Positions 12,201 to 19,014 of a stretch of 64,000 bases of DNA are shown piece by piece. This stretch comes from Bacteroidaceae bacterium. GTDB lineage: Bacteria; Bacteroidota; Bacteroidia; Bacteroidales; Bacteroidaceae. A model generated the notes under the pieces. It was not told the origin of the DNA and made no database searches. It was given only the letters and a program-made list of their open reading frames with translations. The position numbers and the translations under genes were made by a program. Each line of letters opens with the position of its first letter. Position 1 is the first letter of the stretch. The DNA lies in NCBI GenBank assembly GCA_017631315.1, contig JAGBTN010000005.1:124001-188000 (forward strand). The letters run 5' to 3'.

Positions 12201-14768
12201 GACAGAACCACCATAACCACCACCAAAGACCTTCAGGGCACCGCCTTCTGCAGAGAAATCGACAGTTGTATTGCCTTCGATAGTTGCTTCTTTGCCATAG
12301 CCACCACCAAAGACAGTGAGCGGAGTAGCAAATACGTTGCCAGCATTAGCCGGAATACTATAGTCTAAATAACTTTCCTTTGTGGGGTTGCCATCAGCAA
12401 AAAAGTTATCAGGTATCAGATTCTTCTGTACGCTAATACCTACATTGCCATTGACTATACCACTCTCGAAGCAGCCGCCAAATATGTTACCCTGATTGCC
12501 TGCACCAACATTAGACAATTCTTCTGGGGCAGGATTTACATCAAATATAATACCATTGGCATCGATGAAAATCTTGTTCGATGTGACAGACTCTCCTGTA
12601 ACGCCACCAATATGCTTAACATTATTGTCCGATGCTGCTACATTTGCTGCATTACAACCGCCAACTAACTTCTTTGTGATGATGATGGGTTTATCGAAAG
12701 CAATCTCTAGCGCATCGGCAGATGTCATACTACCTACATTACCACCACCGAAGAACGAGCCAATGCGTGCCAGACTGTCTACTTCTTCCGCTTTATAGTA
12801 GTTGCTGTCGAATGCACAAGTCGGCATACAATCCACTGCGGCTCCCAACATATAGGTATCGAAAGTGGCTTGGTCTGTAAAATCCATCGTATTGACGGGT
12901 TCTGACGCTTCACCTACGGTTACCGTTCCGTTCTTATACATGTCGAGCGTTAATGTATCCACCATATTGGCACCATTACTACCCAAGAATACGTCTTCTA
13001 CTGTTACATTTTCGCCTATTTGCAAGTGAATTGCATCGGTAACAGTAGCACTATTGCCGCCACCAAAGACCTTGGGAATGGTTGTTCTGGCTTTGGGTGT
13101 ACCTGCCACATGGATGTAGGATTTCTCTGTCTGCGGACGGAAAGCATTCAGCGACTCAACACTGGAACTGCCTGCTGCATAATAAAGATCGCCATAAGTC
13201 AAGTGGTTTGACAAATTGGCATTGTCCGTATAAACATATGAGCCGTTGCCACCTCCGTAAACCTCTCCGTCGATGCTGCCAAGAATCTGCAAATCCGTAC
13301 CATGATATACGGTTCCTGAGACGTCGTTGCCACCATAGACATTCTTTATTTTACCTGCTGTAATCAAAACACGGGCAGCATAGTCTGCCTGGAATTCGTG
13401 TCCGTTCAGCGTTTCTGCTTTTGGTGCTGTTGTTCCTGGGTTTACATCTGCCTTACGGCAACCGCCATAAACATTCTCAACCACCATGTCGGCACTTTCG
13501 ATAGGAAGGAAAATACCATTGGGGCTGGTCATTCCGCCTTCATTGCCTCCGCTGTAGAGGTCGTAGACAGAACCTTTGGTAAGATGCCAAACAGGACGTA
13601 TGGCCATATCTACCTTATTATTACCACCAAAGACACGATTGAATTGGATGTTGCCCTTGAAGGTTTCCGGATTCAAACCCATTGCCATCAGCCTATCATT
13701 GCTCAACACGGCTGGGTTAATCGACATGGGAGTTGATGCGTTGTTCAGCGAAATCTCTGTGTTTTTGGTTACTGTTGCAAAGTTGCCACCGCCAAAGACA
13801 TAGCCAAAAGTACCGCCCTGTATATCAATATAGCCTTTGGGAAGTTCAGGCTTACTCAAACCACTGAAAGATATGGTTGTCTCCTTATTATCACCAACAG
13901 CAGGGACATCGACCATTGTCAATTCGCCGCCGGTGTAAACATTATCTTCTGAATTATGATAGTCGCCGTTGCCACCTGCATAGAGTTGACCTACGAAGAT
14001 ATGCTTGTCAGCCGATTCGTTTTCTGCACTTGTATGAACATAGGTATTCGTGCTTATGCCATTTATAGTTTGTTCGCCATTTATGGAACCAGAAATATCG
14101 TTGCCACCATAAATGTAGTTCACAACAAGATCTGTCTTTATATTAGTGGCATCGACAAACACATCGCTGTATCCCTGAATGTCTGCCATTCTGGCTCCAC
14201 CAAAGATACTGCCACGCAGATCACCGCCTCGCAGTACGACAGATGTGTTGCCACCTAACTTGGCCTGGTTGCCGCCGCCATAGATGTTTTGATAAATTGT
14301 GCCAGCCTCAACAGTAACCGAACTATTACCAAACACATAGGCAGATTCACCATCGCCGGCACCAAACAAGCCACCATGAATTGTTCCTGTCCAGTTAACA
14401 TTACCCACGGTTCCGCCAATATGAGCAGAATCGACTTCTGTGCTATTCACCGCAACACTCGTACTACCATAGGTGCGACCATTCCTGCCACCACCAAATA
14501 CGGTACGAACGGTTCCGCCATTGATGGTCACACTTGTGGTTAACGAATCCTTGTCTGCGGTGAAAACAACATTTTCGGGAGTAGTTTCGTTTGTTATGCC
14601 ATTGGCCAGATTTCCTGTACCTACAGCACCTTTATTACCGCCACCATAGATGTCACCGCCAATGGTAATTTGGGCATGAAGGTTATGAGAACAGATTTGC
14701 ATCCCCATGAGGAGCAATATCATCAGAATCTTATTTGGTTTGATAACCATATTAAGCTTATTAGGCAT
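3216..14768 (-). CDS. giant secreted repeat protein (3,850 aa), putative fimbria-associated adhesin
   Basis: The start at 14768 (MPNKLN) lies 11 bp after the stop of the upstream fimbrillin-like gene; Met7 is an alternative. The signal peptide ends near SHNLHAQ and has no lipobox, so the protein is exported by signal peptidase I. Residues ~40-1760 hold about forty [VIL][YF]GG(G/N/A) motifs, such as IYGGGNKG, VFGGGYGG and VYGGGWEGP, spaced roughly 25-50 residues with alternating beta-strand patches; this suggests a long beta-solenoid. Residues ~1760-2700 carry a different repeat of about 50-60 residues (YYCVEEGSWGGRYYKKGN type, with LPEDERSNW-like turns). A Pro-rich sandwich-like segment lies near 2735-2830. 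A GLUG-like segment (FHGNGRTISGLDNSIFGKL) lies near 3000-3070. The last ~75 residues (VRIVNTAGSVVRVF, PGIYIVNKKKL) resemble a type IX secretion sorting domain without the usual PNP motif. Frame and export are clear; the adhesin role and secretion route are inferred. Confidence 0.85.
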   Translation of the reverse strand: MPNKLNMVIKPNKILMILLLMGMQICSHNLHAQITIGGDIYGGGNKGAVGTGNLANGITNETTPENVVFTADKDSLTTSVTINGGTVRTVFGGGRNGRTYGSTSVAVNSTEVDSAHIGGTVGNVNWTGTIHGGLFGAGDGESAYVFGNSSVTVEAGTIYQNIYGGGNQAKLGGNTSVVLRGGDLRGSIFGGARMADIQGYSDVFVDATNIKTDLVVNYIYGGNDISGSINGEQTINGISTNTYVHTSAENESADKHIFVGQLYAGGNGDYHNSEDNVYTGGELTMVDVPAVGDNKETTISFSGLSKPELPKGYIDIQGGTFGYVFGGGNFATVTKNTEISLNNASTPMSINPAVLSNDRLMAMGLNPETFKGNIQFNRVFGGNNKVDMAIRPVWHLTKGSVYDLYSGGNEGGMTSPNGIFLPIESADMVVENVYGGCRKADVNPGTTAPKAETLNGHEFQADYAARVLITAGKIKNVYGGNDVSGTVYHGTDLQILGSIDGEVYGGGNGSYVYTDNANLSNHLTYGDLYYAAGSSSVESLNAFRPQTEKSYIHVAGTPKARTTIPKVFGGGNSATVTDAIHLQIGENVTVEDVFLGSNGANMVDTLTLDMYKNGTVTVGEASEPVNTMDFTDQATFDTYMLGAAVDCMPTCAFDSNYYKAEEVDSLARIGSFFGGGNVGSMTSADALEIAFDKPIIITKKLVGGCNAANVAASDNNVKHIGGVTGESVTSNKIFIDANGIIFDVNPAPEELSNVGAGNQGNIFGGCFESGIVNGNVGISVQKNLIPDNFFADGNPTKESYLDYSIPANAGNVFATPLTVFGGGYGKEATIEGNTTVDFSAEGGALKVFGGGYGGSVNGHTTVNFSDNSNAGKLYGGGFEGPVSGNTTVNLDGGTAYDVIGGACNADVVGHTEVYIGTNGFPTVINNVYGANDFGGRIQTPTDFSSKVSPEANGMVYNNNTLKASAYIEYNQGSVNYIFGGAKASYDYNSESYKDHVSEYPHVGNAFVNFKPSSYNASNKVARVYGAGQGYAATSVSFQKQNEFQDQSYVLIDIPQDMTYFQAMEVFGSGDASGLGMGVAVADASENSSGVVAAAVVDLVRGQIGGQNSGAYGGSFRAGVTRRTIVNVPKGSTIAMNSLYGGAYGQSNTDVCDVYEANVNYHSEDARLHYIYGGNNNYRRTLYGFVNVTKPVQYMHEVHGLTTGSVYGGGYGQNSWSQYTEVNLNDGAEVWEVFGGGYGGDVLNKESITEKAKAKDWSLLLGGGYDADTTTDHGGLDNPLAHVNQLYKDYGSAYAEKSNANVHIHKGAIVKNYAYGGGYGQHITVDGEATTSATVSGTCYIDLLGGTVEKDLYAAGTTGAVKNLKHKYSDIPEFTASATAYIKGGTARNVYGGGWEGPVGYHPAGTDTENDILGVTNVVIGLPEGTADADFYNGIPVVRRNAYGGGEGGPVFGTSNISLYNGYVGYRYEDGAYVPDLDMTDPNYEILFKRAGNIFGAGFARYSDVDTTNVKMYGGHVRNSLYGGGEIGAVGRGSRIIGEEGETIEKYKAGETHVIMYGGHVEKDVFGGGRGFNNWGTEEVPDDNTNGYIFGTTDVRIHRGEIGTAEGVAEGVGNVFGGGNIGFVYSVNGVKQGVRGDGEYEGWYYTDVTNKTLSEDTHVEVKVWGKALEDVEVGGKTYAAGSYIETEALNQLTGNDTDKDTWKKIDQIGVTIHNAVFAGGNVSAGTDKVMAFANTVYGNATASVVDAFSRDLVTIGDDGVGGLYGDGNLTFVDGYRELNITNYGTDFYNLQMNADADYYNQLTERQKSFYVTKYTCKEDYKEGSYTKGDVILSEEYNRLPEDERSNWEAMNYIINEGRCINTVQRCDFCGIKGSRLVLRGAIDRAQDETEADYTHYTINRVGELSLNQNGTHGCYFGMYNVVKLLGSVTSDVHFAGEDAAIRITGSEEDKADGTTTYYEWKQEHINESNRNNGTSPNKIALASGVFLELVKGFDNNGNKIYGPVTGVIELDLLNVSPGEGGGYVYAQNIHGEPHYTKTYAHVLSSANKNVITNRAFEYAAATAKDKMQTSGNFIHSMKRIVDDCYPRSEEYVGKNASPAHYWYIRGEFYIYEQLVSAYTGAAEAYSTEISIPLTLSVQGNAKLRLLNIVPGLYADPSELEYSFDAANPDNVRSDSLSLINNSIIKTYGQGDPISYWDWYMASTTDRKKFITDGYYCNYQITVGSETFYPGQAVTTEVYNRIKDLVGTDDLGALGEVGGALNVSEAFSLLNEVDGANGYVLSIDYSNPSKWDDYYTLISSTSATPKKKSDWEKLSDSEKETYVKSATFTCNADGTYGQRYFKKEAIISKSVFDMQTEEVKGGTLATQAKFDSTYIAKEDCEVYINGMLVSVSKGMPICQADYKSFVNDEKNTDKALFDEAYICVSTVLVAEGDYRVLDELVPYAEWNSWDASLKDKFQPAYYCVEEGSWGGRYYKKGNNYNGVDFCQLLPEERKHFSYNFDALDALLYKKYDSKNGYTYNNRSEIENYVNTAGGTNRNPAISVYDNYDAEHSLPQYSRPTSLDYTATYHGSGFKYVDDKGTIHTISTADELKNVEFESLPNDRKNYAQFSISDAHLKGADDEVYADGNYHTFIVKETFDVAGVMYNAGKSITAKDYSELSELLQKNVQEVIITKEQYHPTDNNKFYFCINPYTVYEGVQSVDDKELSTFHDLKGNKYEKGSSVELGTIINSSAIISIPNCQVDFDVQGETPIEEATLYVPVSADINALQKDRYLTAIYEYTYTECDDDGSDYETRVEKHIINLRVKFLSGNPIIGQLEEPDLILPLEPLALEVPPVQEGAFPILSGGWEIYANESDANRHRNGHKFLNNIEPLYFYENGYWVAYYAETRLGKTFSDPVQVKVANYQRMSDVITDPNHMYINHRDNDRDPKIYIGNNIFETGTDTYSSELDALHEVFNITNTSYGKEYMFEVNGIPGRDITGAKNLDFYLSSDIEYGGGVASWEKTWTPIGNDTDGCFGGRFHGNGRTISGLDNSIFGKLCGEVYNTGVMGTFTAGGIANTGEGRVENCWIWTTGTPNGKKAVYAEPEPDAVILNSYYPATNGFAASINEEIKPRTVEDFVNGGVAYDLNRYYLEARYRLFGNVATADTARTLYRLPDGTKQSVEKTDEETGDKYLEDVIHEISYPKAYNDYVTKYYSDGDFRFAQGLKPTTDDLRYNATAGYLPLYPDDYLFFGQKLTYGLLTNNAGNDIAHEWHPAAIAKTYSTQNGDLVDNSKNGLLINDIANTSANRVYRAPAYFRNGTYGRSAMFNAHAVFTSNFNFNINGVDYTTQPHAQMTAIDFTGANGDTKGYQGAVAGLPADFKDRSNQYAPLLDYERLDAIRTSGLTQNLLAYTPSVDIANTKNTQTHDVLVGYFRDLAYAEDNADYRTVAIQKQADIDAIKGHAVLQATTSIADGETDYTYATDVDHFLVDKQDFNAPIAYGFAADKRMWYQREPENYVEIEWSNDPTPVRTSKGWIGISLPFDAELVTTQTKGELTHFYDKDTTKFDRGYESGHEYWLRRYEGGAYKEGNANIYEATFGYPEAAANEKQYTNTFLWDYYYQYSGADRQDENTDDYQQKYYAASKTYTDYPYSQGGMPYIVGLPGSSYYEFDLSGSFVPAHSLVDVEALDAQIITFASPAGGIIGVSDQEMNSGIAASTHNGYVFTPNYLNATIDAGAYVLNAEGSSYELTDAQTPAVPFRPYFAAAGSGVKEHGAPRATRAITFNSVETGLDEEQTEPGEELKGQLHIFARRGCIYVKSGLLEATEVRIVNTAGSVVRVFTIQPGQTIETQTEPGIYIVNKKKLSVGRNA

Positions 14769-14779
14769 ATATTTGCTAA

Positions 14780-15982
14780 TTATGGATTCGTGGTTAAGCT
14801 GATGGTTGGATTATCAAGGTCTGTACCTGACAACTGATAGAGATAGTCGGGGGCAACGTGCATGTTGACACTGACTATTTCGCCAGCACCGATTTCTTTC
14901 AATTTGGGAATCAGAGTCGTATTGATTTTGTTTTCTATCACATTGTCCTTTCGGATGAGATTGTCTTTCTTGTCATAAACGTTGTATGTTGTACGAAGCA
15001 CAAATTCACTGACCAGATTAGGCACGAAGCAACCCAAGAAGCTTTCCGGAATTGTTTCGGGGACCTCGAATTCTTCAGGACTGCCTTCGTAGGGGAAGAG
15101 GATTGTGGATGTGGTTTCCGGCTCACCTACTGCCGTATATGATGTGTATGTTACGGAGTCGGGGGCAACAGGATCTTTTCCTTGATCGTTTGCTACAAAC
15201 TTCACTGTCAAATCAACCTTTGCAGAGATTTCTTTTGCAATGAGTTCCAGTTTGGTAACTCTGATGCAACGCAACTTGTGGTATGCTGGGTCGATACTGC
15301 ATCGGAAGTGAATACCCGCATAGATGTGTTTCAGCAGAACAAAAATGCGATTCTCGCCATTAGCCATGCCCTTGTACCCGAAATTGCCCAACTTGATGTC
15401 TGACTGCGGACCTGTAATTTTCTCTTCTGCCGTAGCATTGCGAACACCGACAAGGACACAAACGTCGGCCGATGTCAACGATTCGTAGTTCTTAATCGTC
15501 AGTTGGGCACCTTTTGCATATCCTTTGTCTGGACCTGAGGTGTCGGCATCTGGCAAAGGACTGATGACTGCTCTGTCGGCGTCTCCACGTGGCATAAATC
15601 CATAAATATAATATTGTGTGCCCTCTTTAACGGTGACTGTTGACTTCCATACACTTATACCATTCTCTATGCCCTGATAAATGAAGTCGCCCAAAGAGGA
15701 TTCCTTCTCTGGTGTCATGAACACACCAATCGTCTTATTTGGCGGTGTGGTGGTAGGATAGAGTTGGTCGTACGGAATATAGTCCTTTGGAAGAAAATTC
15801 TCATAGTCGGCACGCGTTGTTCCCTGTTTCTGCACATCGAGGAAAGGAGCGGTAAGAGATACCAACTCCATTGTATGATGCTTCTGCTCCCCGGCAGGTG
15901 GTTCGGGTTCGTTCTGACAGGCTGCCAGCAGCATCATGCCAACAAAGCATGACAATAATCTTATGTCCTTTATATGAATCAT
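14780..15982 (-). CDS. fimbrillin-like lipoprotein (400 aa)
   Basis: The N-terminus has a lipobox (MMLLAAC, Cys22), so it is a lipoprotein. TTRADY places an Arg-Ala bond at residues 57-58, like the maturation site of type V fimbrillins. The C-terminal third (TYNVYDKKDNLIRKDNVIEN, then APDYLYQLSGTDLDNP) matches the pattern of Bacteroidales fimbrillin-family/Mfa-like proteins, in which C-terminal strands take part in donor-strand polymerisation or anchoring. It lies 36 bp downstream of a second fimbrillin gene and 11 bp upstream of the 3,850-residue protein, consistent with co-transcription. It could be a minor, anchor or tip subunit; sequence reading alone does not decide. Confidence 0.75.
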   Translation of the reverse strand: MIHIKDIRLLSCFVGMMLLAACQNEPEPPAGEQKHHTMELVSLTAPFLDVQKQGTTRADYENFLPKDYIPYDQLYPTTTPPNKTIGVFMTPEKESSLGDFIYQGIENGISVWKSTVTVKEGTQYYIYGFMPRGDADRAVISPLPDADTSGPDKGYAKGAQLTIKNYESLTSADVCVLVGVRNATAEEKITGPQSDIKLGNFGYKGMANGENRIFVLLKHIYAGIHFRCSIDPAYHKLRCIRVTKLELIAKEISAKVDLTVKFVANDQGKDPVAPDSVTYTSYTAVGEPETTSTILFPYEGSPEEFEVPETIPESFLGCFVPNLVSEFVLRTTYNVYDKKDNLIRKDNVIENKINTTLIPKLKEIGAGEIVSVNMHVAPDYLYQLSGTDLDNPTISLTTNP

Positions 15983-16018
15983 TCTGTTTCTTTGCTTGTT
16001 TGTTCCACTTCTCTTTCC

Positions 16019-17185
16019 TTACCAATTGAATACCGGATGGTCAACGGGTGGCATGACCTGTACCCAGCCCTTGACTGCGACCTGTATGACATCGATGGTT
16101 ACGCCGCCCTTCTCGTTGATCTTGAACACGTAGGTATATTCGTGACCGGCCTTCCAGGTCATGTATGAAGCAGGAACTGTGGCAGTCTTAATCTCTGGAG
16201 ACGAAACAGCCACCTCGAGTATGTAACTGCCTTGCTTTTCCGTAGGGAGTACGTTGTACCACTTCTCCACCGTATTGGGCCATGTTGTTGGTTCTCCATC
16301 GGCAGGTACGTCTTCGGGGATTTCGGTAGGAGTGGGATACCAGTCGATGGTAAAGGCATCGATGCCTCCTGTTGGTTCAACAGACCATGTCTCCTTTGTG
16401 CCTGTGCCTGTCAGAGGATAGGTAATGGTTACGTTGCCCACGGCTGGAATCTTGGGGCTGCCTGCATCGGAATCTGGTATAGGATAAAACCTGATTTTGT
16501 GGAGTGATTCGCGACCGAAGTCAAGACCGTCGACGAACGTAAACATAAAACGTACGCGCGCGAAGGGTTTCAGGAAACTCAGGGTTACAGGCTTTCCGTA
16601 GGTTGCTTCCTTGTCGTTGCTGAACCACAACTCGGAGAAATAGGGGGCAGCATCGGCTTTGGCATCTGTGGTTGCATCTACGGCTGCTGTGAAGGAGATC
16701 TTTGTGTCGTCGGAGGTATCTACTGTTACTTCCGACGGATCTACTGCTGGCACATCAGAGGCATTACCCTGGGCATAAGCCATGAAGCGATAGGCAGAAG
16801 CCGAGTAATCCCAATACTTGACGTACTGATTGTCTATTCCTACATACTCCCAGTCGTTGGTGTTGGAGGTTGTAGTGTTTGCAGTGCCGTTGCCCCACAT
16901 GACGGTATATCCGGGCATCACCGCCTGGCTGCCAGTATAGTTGGCACCACTAACGGCTGTGTTCTTGTACGACCAGACCTTGAAGGCCTTGCTGTCGAGC
17001 ACTTCCTCCAGCCCTCTGTCGGCACGCGATACTACTTCTCCGTCTTGTAAATTGCCGGAGAAGCAGATGGGCTTCTGCTGTCCCTGTTCCGGATCGACCA
17101 CCTCGCTATTGGTGCAGGCGGAGAAACCGAGGGCGAGCAGGAGCAAAAGACTCGCACTGAAGTTTATATTTCTTTTCTTCTTCAT
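16019..17185 (-). CDS. fimbrillin-family lipoprotein (388 aa)
   Basis: MKKKRNINF is followed by a hydrophobic stretch and the lipobox GFSAC (Cys24). VVSRAD gives an Arg-Ala candidate processing site at residues 54-55. The block FKVWSYKNTA ... YVKYWDYSASAYRFMAYA is the typical N-terminal-domain signature of Bacteroidales FimA-like proteins, and the paralogue just upstream has the equivalent IKYWDYSTTDYRFVAG. The C-terminus (YTYVFKINEKGGVTIDVIQV, VKGWVQVMPPV) is the usual fimbrillin end. Two strong hairpins lie immediately upstream of the start (17196-17228 and 17266-17296) and may set its expression relative to the upstream subunit. It is probably a structural or accessory pilin of a type V pilus. 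Confidence 0.8.
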   Translation of the reverse strand: MKKKRNINFSASLLLLLALGFSACTNSEVVDPEQGQQKPICFSGNLQDGEVVSRADRGLEEVLDSKAFKVWSYKNTAVSGANYTGSQAVMPGYTVMWGNGTANTTTSNTNDWEYVGIDNQYVKYWDYSASAYRFMAYAQGNASDVPAVDPSEVTVDTSDDTKISFTAAVDATTDAKADAAPYFSELWFSNDKEATYGKPVTLSFLKPFARVRFMFTFVDGLDFGRESLHKIRFYPIPDSDAGSPKIPAVGNVTITYPLTGTGTKETWSVEPTGGIDAFTIDWYPTPTEIPEDVPADGEPTTWPNTVEKWYNVLPTEKQGSYILEVAVSSPEIKTATVPASYMTWKAGHEYTYVFKINEKGGVTIDVIQVAVKGWVQVMPPVDHPVFNW

Positions 17186-17195
17186 CTTTCTGCGC

Positions 17196-17228
17196 TCGTA
17201 GCAATGACGACCGTCGCCATTGCTACGA
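17196..17228. promoter_or_regulatory. perfect 11-bp stem hairpin upstream of a fimbrillin start
   Basis: TCGTAGCAATG and CATTGCTACGA form a perfect 11-bp stem with an 11-nt loop. It ends 10 nt before the ATG at 17185, so in the polycistronic transcript it could limit ribosome access or protect a processed 5' end. No T run follows it. Confidence 0.6.
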
Positions 17229-17265
17229 AATTGTTACCATTTTCATGGCGTGGTTAAAGTATAGT

Positions 17266-17296
17266 TGCCAAGCAGGGAGTCGAACCCTACTTGGCA
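17266..17296 (-). other. tRNA-like minihelix hairpin (acceptor plus T-arm look-alike)
   Basis: On the minus strand TGCCAAG pairs with CTTGGCA. Inside it AGGG-TTCGACT-CCCT is a textbook T stem and T loop. The layout is that of a tRNA acceptor stem stacked directly on the T arm, with D and anticodon arms absent. It lies 19 bp after the stop of the 519-residue fimbrillin. It may be a degraded tRNA, an attachment-site remnant, or a 3'-end stabilising hairpin. Confidence 0.55.
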
Positions 17297-17314
17297 TAAA
17301 AGAGGATGAGTGAA

Positions 17315-18874
17315 TTAAGAGTTAGCGGGACCTGCTTCAGCAGCACCTACTACGAGTACGAAGTAAGCGGTGGTGGTAACAGGATTTGCAGGTTCTGTCG
17401 AGTCGGTGTAGACAGCCTTAATCACATAAGTATTCTTTTCAGTAACACTTGTGAGAGCTCCTGGTGTCCAAGGTGTATCATCGCCATCTTCACCGAGCTT
17501 CTCATAGTCCTTAGTGTAGTCATATGTTGTGCCAGTGAGCTCAACATAAGACCAAGTGGGAGTAACCTCTGTTGTACCTACCATAGCCTTAACCTCAACA
17601 GCACCAGCCACGTATGTGATACCGTTCTCGTCCTTTACTACGTTACCATCCTGATAAACAGTGATGCTGAGAGTGTTGAGAGTTGTCTCTGTGCCAACTT
17701 CCTGAGTAGCATCTTCTACGTTAACAATAGCAGCGTCGAAAGTGATGGGGAACAAACCTTCGGGACCATCACCTGTTGTACCATTGGTGTTTTCGGTAAT
17801 CTTGAAGATGTAGGTGTAAGCTGTGTTAGCTGCCCACTTTGTGTAATCTGCAGGAATGGTAGCTTTGGCACCCTTCACGTTGATAGTCTCTTTACTATCC
17901 AGTGCAGTCAGAGTGTAGTCGCAAGTAAGGGTGAGAGGAACTTCTACGGTAGCAGAAGGAGTAGGCATTACATTGAAGTAGCCTGTCTCGCCCATGCTGC
18001 CTTCTGTACCATACAGATTTTCGTCTGCAGAAGTGGTAGCAGGAACACCAGAGGAAAACTGACCACCTTCCCAATACTTACCAGCGGTAAGACCTGTTGC
18101 ATCATAAGCGAAGGTGTAGGAAGCAGGAGTTGTTGTCCAGTCGTAAGTTACAGTACCTGTACCAGCAGAAGCGCCCTGGAAGTAACCTTCGGTTTCACTG
18201 TTCAGAGTGATGTAGTTGCTTGCAACAGGAGTATCGGCGTTGTTGTAGAACTTAATAGCAGTGATCTTGTAACCGGGGATGGTCTCGTAGATACCAACGC
18301 GAACCTTAGACTGCATGGTCTTGAAGGAGAAGGTCACAGGCTGATTGTAGTCTTTCTTTGCTACGACAACGGGGTCAGCGATGTAAACAGGAGCTGCATC
18401 GGCAGCAACGGTAGTGGTGTGGTTCAGACGGCCGCCCAGACCTGTCACTGCAGCAGATGTCACGCCAGTGAATGTGAAATTAGCGACGGGGCTACCTGCT
18501 ACGAAACGGTAGTCGGTGGTGCTATAGTCCCAGTACTTGATGGTCTGGATTCCTTCTGCACCTACATAGTACCAACCAGCGTTGTACTCGTCGTTGTCTG
18601 TCATTTTGTTGTCATACTTCACAACATAGTCTACAAATACATTGGTGTAATCAGTGCCATCACCCTTCACACCAAACACCTTCATTTCGTTGCCGAGCTT
18701 TGTAGCAGCATCTACACCGCCGATAGTGGCGCGGGTCATCTTGCCTGTGCCGCCACCGAATGAGATTGCGTTGTTCTCTGCAGTCTGAACGTTTTCACCT
18801 ACGAACTCGCTCTGTGTGCAACTTACTAGCACTGTCCCAGACAATGCCAGCAACATAACTAATGATTTCTTCAT
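17315..18874 (-). CDS. fimbrillin-family lipoprotein with extra C-terminal domain (519 aa)
   Basis: The lipobox is LVSC (Cys19) and KMTRAT gives an Arg-Ala candidate processing site at residues 48-49. The FimA-like core includes YYVGAEGIQTIKYWDYSTTD and YTYIFKITEN. Where most fimbrillins end, this one goes on from about residue 385 with an extra ~130-residue, beta-rich, Thr/Val-rich stretch (ITVYQDGNVVKDENGITYVA, NTYVIKAVYTDSTEP) that looks like an Ig-like domain. The 5' leader is AT rich and has no clear Shine-Dalgarno, as is common for well-expressed Bacteroidales genes. It lies upstream of the 388-residue paralogue in the same orientation. It is likely the main or first pilin of the operon. 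Confidence 0.8.
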   Translation of the reverse strand: MKKSLVMLLALSGTVLVSCTQSEFVGENVQTAENNAISFGGGTGKMTRATIGGVDAATKLGNEMKVFGVKGDGTDYTNVFVDYVVKYDNKMTDNDEYNAGWYYVGAEGIQTIKYWDYSTTDYRFVAGSPVANFTFTGVTSAAVTGLGGRLNHTTTVAADAAPVYIADPVVVAKKDYNQPVTFSFKTMQSKVRVGIYETIPGYKITAIKFYNNADTPVASNYITLNSETEGYFQGASAGTGTVTYDWTTTPASYTFAYDATGLTAGKYWEGGQFSSGVPATTSADENLYGTEGSMGETGYFNVMPTPSATVEVPLTLTCDYTLTALDSKETINVKGAKATIPADYTKWAANTAYTYIFKITENTNGTTGDGPEGLFPITFDAAIVNVEDATQEVGTETTLNTLSITVYQDGNVVKDENGITYVAGAVEVKAMVGTTEVTPTWSYVELTGTTYDYTKDYEKLGEDGDDTPWTPGALTSVTEKNTYVIKAVYTDSTEPANPVTTTAYFVLVVGAAEAGPANS

Positions 18875-18977
18875 AGATTTAATAAATAAAGATTAAGTTA
18901 ATAAATAAAATAATTTGTTTTTAATGTTTGTTTCTTCTTGTTTGATGTTTATAAGTTTATAATGTAATAGGTAATGG

Positions 18978-19014
18978 TTATAGTTATAGTTATAGTTCTA
19001 GTTATAGTTCTATT
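18978..19014. repeat. TATAGT hexanucleotide repeat at a stop codon
   Basis: The plus strand reads TTATAGTTATAGTTATAGTT then CTAGTTATAGTTC, about five to six units of a 6-bp repeat. On the minus strand it contains the TAA stop of the DUF5119-type gene and runs into the leader of the 519-residue fimbrillin. Length change would alter spacing but not the protein before the stop. Confidence 0.8.

Noticed and set aside
17266-17296. Intact tRNA gene
   Set aside because: Only acceptor and T-arm equivalents are present; D and anticodon arms are missing, so it cannot be a normal tRNA.
17306-18763. Plus-strand frame of 485 codons
   Set aside because: It mirrors the 519-residue fimbrillin, is Cys/Ser rich, and has no start signal or domain.
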